From Alphaproteobacteria bacterium (GTDB lineage: Bacteria; Pseudomonadota; Alphaproteobacteria; MPNO01; UBA830), in NCBI GenBank assembly GCA_022822405.1, contig JAJEBT010000109.1, forward strand, positions 44,652 to 108,651: a DNA stretch of 64,000 bases, given 5' to 3'. Position 1 is the stretch's first letter. Each line of letters opens with the position of its first letter. A model generated the notes under the pieces. It ran no database searches. It was not told the origin of the DNA and saw only the letters and a program-made list of their open reading frames with translations. Both the position numbers and the translations under genes were made by a program. Positions 58,383-64,000 of this stretch are shown here, piece after piece.

Positions 58383-59618
58383 ATGGATAACGCGGCTTCC
58401 CGCGCGAGCCCGATAGACGGCCGCTACGCGTGGTTCCGGCTCGGCCTGTCGACGCTGCTCGGGACCATCGGCAGCGCCGGTTTCTGGGCCGTCGTGGTCG
58501 TGCTGCCGGCGGTGCAGGAGGAATTCGCCACCGACCGCGCCGGCGTGACCGTTTCCTACACGCTGACCATGGTCGGCTTCGCGCTGGGCAACGTGCTGCT
58601 CGGACGCGTCGTCGACCGGTTCGGGATTGTACTGCCCCTGGTCGCCACCTCTCTCGCCCTCGCCGTCGGATTTGCCGGCGCCGCCATGGCCACGGCATTC
58701 TGGCAGTTCGCACTGATCCAGGGCATCCTGATAGGGGTCGGCTCGGCCGGCACCTTCGGCCCGCTGCTCGCGGACGTGTCGCACTGGTTTCGCCGACGCC
58801 GCGGAATCGCGGTCGCGCTCACCGCCTGCGGCAACTATTTCGGCGGCGCGCTGTGGCCCCTCGTCATTCGCGTCTTTCTCGAGATCGATGGCTGGCGGGC
58901 CTCCTATCTGGTGATCGGTGCCGTCTGCCTGCTCGTGATGGTACCGTTGTCGCTGTGCCTGCGCCGCAAGCCGCCCGTCGCCGAAATCGGCGGCGGAGCG
59001 ACACCGAACGCCGCTCCCCTGCCGATCGCGCTATCCCAGCGCAACCTCATGGTCCTTCTTGCAGTAGCCGGAATCGGCTGCTGCATCGCGATGTCGATGC
59101 CGCAGGTGCATATCGTCGCCTACTGCACCGACCTTGGATACGGGGTCGCACGCGGCGCCGAGATGCTGTCCCTCATGCTGGCCGGCGGTGCCGTCAGCCG
59201 CATCGCCTTCGGGTTTCTCGCTGACCGGATCGGGGGAGTGTGCACACTGCTCTGCGGCTCTGTCCTGCAGTGCATCGCCCTGTTCTTCTTCCTGCCATTC
59301 GATGGGCTCGTGGCGCTCTATGCGGTGTCACTGGCATTCGGGCTCGCCCAGGGCGGCATAGTTCCGTGCTACGCGATCATCGTCCGCGAATACATGCCCT
59401 GGCAGGTCGCCGGCCAGCGCGTCGGATTCCTGATCATGTCGACGATTGTCGGCATGGCGCTCGGCGGCTGGATGTCGGGCCGGATCTTCGACCTGACCGG
59501 CTCCTATCAGGCCGCGATCCTCAACGGAATCGCCTGGAATCTCGTCAATGTCGGCATCATGATCCTGATCCTCACGCGAACGCGTGGCACCCACCGCACC
59601 TCACCCGCGATCGGCTGA
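58383..59618 (+). CDS. MFS transporter (monocarboxylate-type)
   Basis: The 411-residue protein has 12 predicted segments. The first-half loop is GRVVDRFGIVLPL, the second-half loop GFLADRIGGVCTL, and YFGGALWPLVIR is typical of the oxalate-formate/monocarboxylate group. It starts 30 bp after the ABC ATPase gene in the same direction and is followed by 246 bp of spacer and the tRNA gene. The substrate is unknown. Confidence 0.9.
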   Translation: MDNAASRASPIDGRYAWFRLGLSTLLGTIGSAGFWAVVVVLPAVQEEFATDRAGVTVSYTLTMVGFALGNVLLGRVVDRFGIVLPLVATSLALAVGFAGAAMATAFWQFALIQGILIGVGSAGTFGPLLADVSHWFRRRRGIAVALTACGNYFGGALWPLVIRVFLEIDGWRASYLVIGAVCLLVMVPLSLCLRRKPPVAEIGGGATPNAAPLPIALSQRNLMVLLAVAGIGCCIAMSMPQVHIVAYCTDLGYGVARGAEMLSLMLAGGAVSRIAFGFLADRIGGVCTLLCGSVLQCIALFFFLPFDGLVALYAVSLAFGLAQGGIVPCYAIIVREYMPWQVAGQRVGFLIMSTIVGMALGGWMSGRIFDLTGSYQAAILNGIAWNLVNVGIMILILTRTRGTHRTSPAIG

Positions 59619-59864
59619 CCGGATCCGTCTGCCCGCTCCGTCCACGCGCGTTGCCGATGGCCGGGGCGAAGACACAGGGATTGCCGGCACGTCCCGCGGT
59701 CAGGGGAGAATCCCGGAAACCGCGGGATCGTGGGCCGGCACACGCGCGGCGCGGGCGGCACGGGACGGCCATGGCGGCGTGCCCGTGGCGGCTTGACATC
59801 CGCATGCGACATGTACATTTTCCGGGCGTCGTCACCGACCGGAATCGTGCGGTGGCCGGGACGT

Positions 59865-59940
59865 GGGGCCGTAGCTCAGTTGGGAGAGCGCAGCGTTCGC
59901 AATGCTGAGGTCAGGGGTTCGACTCCCCTCGGCTCCACCA
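59865..59940 (+). tRNA. tRNA-Ala (anticodon CGC)
   Basis: The 76 bases fold into a full cloverleaf. The acceptor stem GGGGCCG pairs with CGGCTCC and contains the G3-U70 pair that defines alanine tRNAs. The D arm is AGCTCAGTTGGGAGAGC, the anticodon loop TTCGCAA on a CAGCG/TGCTG stem, the T arm AGGGG-TTCGACT-CCCCT, and CCA is encoded. It decodes GCG. Confidence 0.97.
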
Positions 59941-60832
59941 CTCCTTCTACCCGGACGTTCCCGAGACTCCAAAACACCTGATAATCAACGGTTTTCTCCG
60001 CAAGAGATTCCTGAATGCTCCTGCGCACGCGATCCGTTCGCGTATCCCAGCTGCGGAAAGATGGTTGCCGACAGGGACTGGCCTCGACCGCATCAACCCT
60101 GGCCGGATCCGGATCCTGCGTCTCCAAGTCAGCATGGAAACCCCGTCGTCGGCGACCTTCACGACCGCACACCGTGACGCGCTACAGCAACTGGAGCAAA
60201 TCGGTCCTGGCCTCGAATGCACCACCCGGAACCGTCGAGAACGGAAATTTGTTGTGGATAAACATGTGGATGATTCTGTGTCTGATCACCGCCGGCATGC
60301 TGCCTGTCGTGGCGGTGGCATCAAGATTCATGTGAACCTCCCCAAAATTCGACACTGTCCCGCCCGCCGCGAGGCGGATTTCGGCGGAGGGTCAGGGCTC
60401 TCCATCTGATCGGCGGCGACCTTGACCCCAAGCGGACAGCGCGACAAACCAAGCACTGCGACCGGCCGCAACGGTTCGGGAACGCTCCGTCCGGTCCTGA
60501 ATCCGGCACGGCAACACCGCCACGTCACGCAACGCGCACAGGGCGTTCCGGGGCGCCGCCAGCACCTTGCAAATCGACTGCCCGGACAGGCTACTCCCGT
60601 TCGGAGAACGCTATGCGCCCGGTTTCAGCCGTGCCGCGTTTGCATCGGCGCCCAGGCTCCTGTAGGGTGCATTGACATAAGAAAACGTCAGCCGCTGCCC
60701 GGCAGCCTTCACAGGCTCCGACGTGGCGATGCGGCTGCGGTGCGGGAGGAATGCGTAGGCAGTTTCAGGACAGTGGCCGGCGCCGCAAGGGCGCAACGGT
60801 ACCTTGTCGGGCAAATCAACGGGGAAAACGGG
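59941..60832. other. Long gene-free region after tRNA-Ala
   Basis: These 892 bp contain no frame that reads as a known protein. A pair of DnaA-box-like sites lies at 60253-60273. Around 60335-60430 is a stretch (CCCCAAAATTCGACACTGTCC and what follows) that feels like an insertion-sequence end, but I cannot name the element. Being just 3' of a tRNA gene, the region could be an old integration scar. Confidence 0.5.
60253..60273. promoter_or_regulatory. Two tandem DnaA-box-like sites
   Basis: TGTGGATAA at 60253-60261 is an exact match to the 9-bp DnaA box on the minus strand, and TGTGGATGA at 60265-60273 differs by one base. They are 12 bp apart in the same orientation, about one helical turn. 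They could mark an origin, a titration site or chance. Confidence 0.5.
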
Positions 60833-61015
60833 ATGACCAGCACACCGCCAGCGACCTTCGAAACCGACGAGGCATCGGAAGAAGATGTCCGCGCCCATCA
60901 CCACGTACCGGGCGAACGGTCATGCCTGTCTTGCGGCGAGAAATTCATGAGCGAAGGCTGGCACAATCGCCTGTGCCTCAGGTGCCGCAAGCGTAGCGCG
61001 GCGGACTACTACTAA
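60833..61015 (+). CDS. Small zinc-ribbon protein (60 aa)
   Basis: From ATG 60833 the 60-residue protein ends with two cysteine pairs, SCLSCGEKFMSEGWHNRLC and LRCRKRS, that would bind one zinc ion. An acidic start (TDEASEED) and a histidine cluster (RAHHHVPGE) precede them. Similar small treble-clef/zinc-ribbon proteins are widespread in alphaproteobacteria without assigned function, as I recall. A weak GGGG lies upstream. It stands alone. Confidence 0.7.
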   Translation: MTSTPPATFETDEASEEDVRAHHHVPGERSCLSCGEKFMSEGWHNRLCLRCRKRSAADYY

Positions 61016-61335
61016 CCCCATCCCCTCATGCATGGCCTGCCGGCCACTGCATGGTGACTTCCCGGAAACAGCAAAAAAACGGAAAGTGCGGAGCACTGCG
61101 CTGACTTCCGTCGGCGCCAGGGTGGCTGACTTCAGTCTTTCGAACCGGAACGGAGGGCTGCCCGCTTGCGACGGCTTGCCGGGCCGCGTTCTGTCATGGC
61201 GGCATCCAGCAGCCATCAGATTCCGTGCACCAATCCGTGGCTTCGAAGACCGCCATCGCCGGAATCAACTGCGACGGCGGCGAAACCAACAGCAGATCCC
61301 GCCCCATCGGCCATGCCGGGTCCGTCCCAGCGGAG
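61016..61335. other. Spacer after zinc-ribbon gene
   Basis: This 320-bp gap between the small zinc-ribbon gene and the convergent oxygenase beta gene contains no recognisable gene or clear terminator. I see nothing in it that I can support. Confidence 0.5.
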
Positions 61336-61941
61336 TCAAAGCGTGATGCTGGGATTGCGGAGATTGCGGTCGCAGTCGATGAGATTGACCTGCTTGACGA
61401 GTATTTCCCAGCCGCACGCCGCGTCCGCGCGCCGGCGGAGCCGGTGCGCGTACCAGCCGGCCCAGTTGCGGTAGTCACCGGCCTGAAACTCCGCGGTCAG
61501 GAAATTCGACCGCACCATGACGATATCGGCATCCGCGGTGGCGAAGACGGTGACGTTGGAAACGATGCGGCTGGTCCGCGAACGGGGCAGCTGCGACCAG
61601 GCGTATCCGCTCCCGAGCCGAAAAATTCGGTCCTCCAGCCGGCGGCGGTCGTCGAAGGCGACGCTGACCTCACGGCGCGGATCGCCACCGGACGGCGACG
61701 CGGGCACCCAGTAGAGGCATTCATCGGCATAGAGGCCGAGCCAGTCGTCGTCGCGGCGCTGGTCGAGGAGGCGGGCTTCGCGCTCAAGCAGGCGCCGGCA
61801 GGACTCGCGCACCTCCTGATCGGCGATCTCCAGCTCGTCGGCCTGCCAGTCTGCAAACCGGGTGACGAGGTCGTGATAGAAGGCGGTCCCCACATAGCGC
61901 GAGGTCCGCGACGGATCATCTCCGGTCCCGGCTCCGGTCAT
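61336..61941 (-). CDS. Ring-hydroxylating dioxygenase beta subunit
   Basis: The 201-residue protein is a full small subunit of a Rieske oxygenase (NTF2-like fold): YHDLVTRFADWQADELEIADQE, the EARLLDQRRDDDWLGLYADECLYWVP block, RIVSNVTVFATADADIVMVRSNF near the middle, and VNLIDCDRNLRNPSITL at the end. It supports the hexamer of the catalytic subunit. It lies 43 bp after the alpha gene. No ferredoxin or reductase gene is visible in the window. Confidence 0.93.
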   Translation of the reverse strand: MTGAGTGDDPSRTSRYVGTAFYHDLVTRFADWQADELEIADQEVRESCRRLLEREARLLDQRRDDDWLGLYADECLYWVPASPSGGDPRREVSVAFDDRRRLEDRIFRLGSGYAWSQLPRSRTSRIVSNVTVFATADADIVMVRSNFLTAEFQAGDYRNWAGWYAHRLRRRADAACGWEILVKQVNLIDCDRNLRNPSITL

Positions 61942-61984
61942 GCCGGCACGGTTCTCGGCCGCCGCACCGCGTCCACGGCGGCGG

Positions 61985-63352
61985 TCATGATGCCTCGCGG
62001 GTGATCTCGATGCGCGGCTCGGCGGCCATGAGCTGCCTGTAGAACTTGAAATACTCGCGCAGGAACACCTCGTCGGTTGCCGGCCCGCGAATGGCGCCGT
62101 CCTCCTCGACCCGGTAGCGGTCGGGCAGTCCGAGGCCGCGATGGGTGTAGACCCATTCGTCCTCCTCGGCCGCGAGGCCGGCCTGGATCTGCTCGAAATT
62201 CATCAGGTCGTCGACTTCCCCGAAGTTGGGAAACCCTTCCTGGGTGCGCATCCGGATGGCATTGATGTCCTCGAGCGCGCCGTCGAGCGTCCCGGCGTCG
62301 TCGACCACCGCCGTGCCCCACCACGTCGTGTCGGTCCGGTCCACCGCGAGCGGCTGAACCACCTGCACGTGATTGCCGAGAATGTGAAGATTGGGAAACA
62401 CGTTGATGTTCACGGGTTCCGACGAAGCGAGGTCGAGGAACTCGTCGGCGCGCGCCGGGTGCTCGCGCCTGAGCTTGTCGGCAAAGAACTCCATCCCGGG
62501 ATGGCTGGCCTCGATCTCCCACAGGGCGCCGGGCCGGCCGCGTTCGACATTGCCGCGCTTGTCCTTGAAATGATGGCCGTTGGGGTAGGCATAGACATAC
62601 ATCGGGCGGGTGTCGGGCGAATCGCGGTAGAACGCCAGGCCCTTGGCATCGTCCGTCGCCATGCGGTTCTCCATCGCCAGCAGCGAGCGGTGGGAGAACA
62701 GCACGTGATACCCGTCGGCAGAGTTGTCGTAGACCAGCTTCCAGTTGCCGTGAAGCCGGAGCCGGTTGGCGTTGCAGAGGCTGATCGTGCCGCCGGGCTG
62801 GCGGTCAAGCCATTCCTCGATCGGCCGCGCGACCGGGCCCAGATAATCGGGCAATGGCGGTGCATCCGCGTTGAGCGTCCCGAACACGAAGCCGCGGAAG
62901 GATTCGACCCTCGGCACCTGGGCCAGGTTGAACCGCGAATCGCCGAAGTCGCAGGCATAGCCTTCCGGCCAGGGCACGCCGCTGAGGCGGCCCGAATTGA
63001 AGAAGGTCCAGCCGTGATAGGGGCACTGAAACGCCTTCGCCGAGCCGCTTTCCTGGCGGCAGACGGTAGAGCCGCGATGGGTGCAGCGGTTGTAGAGCGC
63101 ACGGATCTGGCCGCCGGAATCGCGGACCAGGATGAGCGGGCGAAGCCCCATCCGGGTCTGCACGAAGTCGTCGTTTGCGGGGATCTGGCTCTCGTGTCCG
63201 AGATAGACCCAGACCGCGGCGAAGACCCTGGTCATCTCCATGCGGAAGATCGCGGGGTCGGTATAGATGCTGCGATGGACCCGGTCTTCCCTGATCAGCT
63301 GGTCGAAATCGTGGCCTCCGAGGGCGGGAACCTGCAGGTCGGTGCCGTCCAT
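61985..63352 (-). CDS. Ring-hydroxylating dioxygenase alpha subunit
   Basis: The 455-residue catalytic subunit has the Rieske ligands Cys90, His92 (CTHRGS), Cys110 and His113 (CPYHGW), and the iron site Asp213, His216, His221 (ADGYHVLFSHRSL). The C-terminal domain is complete. It would add oxygen to an aromatic or similar substrate using electrons from a reductase chain. It is preceded by a glutamine synthetase-like gene 35 bp upstream in the same direction and followed by the beta gene. That order resembles aniline dioxygenases, where the synthetase first attaches glutamate to the amine. Confidence 0.95.
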   Translation of the reverse strand: MDGTDLQVPALGGHDFDQLIREDRVHRSIYTDPAIFRMEMTRVFAAVWVYLGHESQIPANDDFVQTRMGLRPLILVRDSGGQIRALYNRCTHRGSTVCRQESGSAKAFQCPYHGWTFFNSGRLSGVPWPEGYACDFGDSRFNLAQVPRVESFRGFVFGTLNADAPPLPDYLGPVARPIEEWLDRQPGGTISLCNANRLRLHGNWKLVYDNSADGYHVLFSHRSLLAMENRMATDDAKGLAFYRDSPDTRPMYVYAYPNGHHFKDKRGNVERGRPGALWEIEASHPGMEFFADKLRREHPARADEFLDLASSEPVNINVFPNLHILGNHVQVVQPLAVDRTDTTWWGTAVVDDAGTLDGALEDINAIRMRTQEGFPNFGEVDDLMNFEQIQAGLAAEEDEWVYTHRGLGLPDRYRVEEDGAIRGPATDEVFLREYFKFYRQLMAAEPRIEITREAS

Positions 63353-63387
63353 GGCCGAGTTCCTCCGTCTATCGCCGCGCGGGCCGG

Positions 63388-64000
63388 TCAGAAGAAGTCA
63401 TAATACTCGTTCTGTTCCCATTCGGTCACCTCGCCGCCGCCGTCCCGCCCCCGCTCCGCAGATGCGGCATGGAACCGGTCGAGTTCCGCCCGCTTGAGCC
63501 GCAGATAGTAGTCGATGAACCGGTCGCCCATCGCGGCACGGAACAGGCCGCCGGCCTCGAGGGCGGCGAGCGCCGCGTCCAGGTCGGCCGGTAGAACCGG
63601 CCGCCCGGACTCGTAGGGTGCGTCGTCGGGCGGCGGCGGCTCCAGGCCGCGCTCCAGCCCGTCGAGCCCGGCGATGATCTGGCCTGCGATGAACAGGTAC
63701 GGGTTGGCGGACGGTTCGCCGGCCCGGTTCTCGATTCGCGCGCCGGCGCCGTCGATCACCCGCATCAGGGCGCCGCGGTGGTCGGTGCCCCAGGTCACCC
63801 GGTCGGGCGCCAGCGAATTGGGGCGGAAGCGGCGGAAGCCGTTGACGGTCGGGCACGCAAAGACGGTTCCGGCGACCGCGTGTTCCAAAAGCCCGGCAAG
63901 CCAGGCCTGTCCGATGGCCGAGAGCCCGGCGCCGTCGCCCGACACGAACCGGTTGTCGGCGTCCTCCGCCCCCGACAGGGACTGGTGGAGGTGCCAGCCG
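63388..64000 (-). CDS. Glutamine synthetase-like protein, partial
   Basis: The frame enters from the right edge, so only the last 203 codons are visible. They show the glutamine synthetase C-terminal features: WHLHQSL with a histidine block, FRRFRPNSLAPDRVTWG, the RIENRAGEPSANPYLFIAGQIIAGLDG segment that contains the usual arginine and Asn-Pro-Tyr, and an end VTEWEQNEYYDFF. It is more likely a specialised gamma-glutamyl-amide ligase than the housekeeping enzyme, since it precedes oxygenase genes, but the active-site half is outside the window. Confidence 0.88.
   Translation of the reverse strand, partial: GWHLHQSLSGAEDADNRFVSGDGAGLSAIGQAWLAGLLEHAVAGTVFACPTVNGFRRFRPNSLAPDRVTWGTDHRGALMRVIDGAGARIENRAGEPSANPYLFIAGQIIAGLDGLERGLEPPPPDDAPYESGRPVLPADLDAALAALEAGGLFRAAMGDRFIDYYLRLKRAELDRFHAASAERGRDGGGEVTEWEQNEYYDFF

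Overview
The window is GC-rich bacterial chromosome. Its protein families and gene arrangements point to an alphaproteobacterium, probably Rhodospirillales-like or a relative. The evidence is a contiguous dnaA-dnaN-recF-gyrB block, a MoxR/DUF58/DUF4159 cluster, a DUF1285-Nudix-DUF6111 string, CCA-adding enzyme, oxygen-dependent HemF and a MobF-type relaxase protein. The assignment is by family recognition from memory; no search was run.

Layout. Positions 1-2.4 kb hold gene-poor sequence, an NTF2-like protein and a periplasmic solute-binding protein. At 2.8-4.2 kb are decayed branched-chain amino-acid permease genes (livH, livM) with nonsense codons and frameshifts. At 4.2-10.6 kb a same-strand run encodes a GST, an alpha/beta hydrolase of the 2,6-dihydroxypseudooxynicotine hydrolase type, an M24 peptidase-like protein with an altered metal site, E1-alpha and E1-beta of a 2-oxoacid dehydrogenase, and a lipoyl protein whose E2 catalytic motif is gone. 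A broken PD-(D/E)XK-like gene follows, then the ATP-grasp/alpha-E pair. At 14.2-21.4 kb lie a rhodanese and the replication genes. recF has no ordinary start codon and appears to start at CTG.

At 21.5-23.2 kb two membrane-protein genes face a TetR regulator across a 54-bp mirror-symmetric double operator. A RidA gene and an orphan TrwC/MobF-like protein (intact relaxase motif, dead helicase motifs) follow. At 27.7-33.6 kb all genes are on the minus strand: acs, a Rieske protein, an EVE protein, gpsA (apparent ATA start), a 2OG oxygenase, a hydrolase and a cupin. The MoxR cluster fills 33.9-40.6 kb and is divergent from DUF1285-Nudix-DUF6111.

At 42.2-49.2 kb an accessory segment separates DUF6111 from the CCA-adding enzyme. 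It contains VOC, aldo/keto reductase, TauD-type and cupin genes, a yaiI remnant, an AlkD-like gene and two PIN toxin-antitoxin modules. A 185-bp direct repeat of the TauD gene end brackets its distal part. Then come an acyl-CoA synthetase, hemF, rpsT with a strong promoter, and an MFS/quaternary-amine ABC transporter group.

A tRNA-Ala(CGC) at 59.9 kb is followed by about 0.9 kb without a clear gene, carrying two tandem DnaA-box-like sites, and a small zinc-ribbon protein. The window ends in a minus-strand ring-hydroxylating oxygenase (alpha and beta) preceded by a glutamine synthetase-like gene. That grouping recalls aniline-type amine dioxygenases and is the strongest candidate for an unusual catabolic system here, together with the 2-oxoacid dehydrogenase operon with the catalytically degenerate E2.
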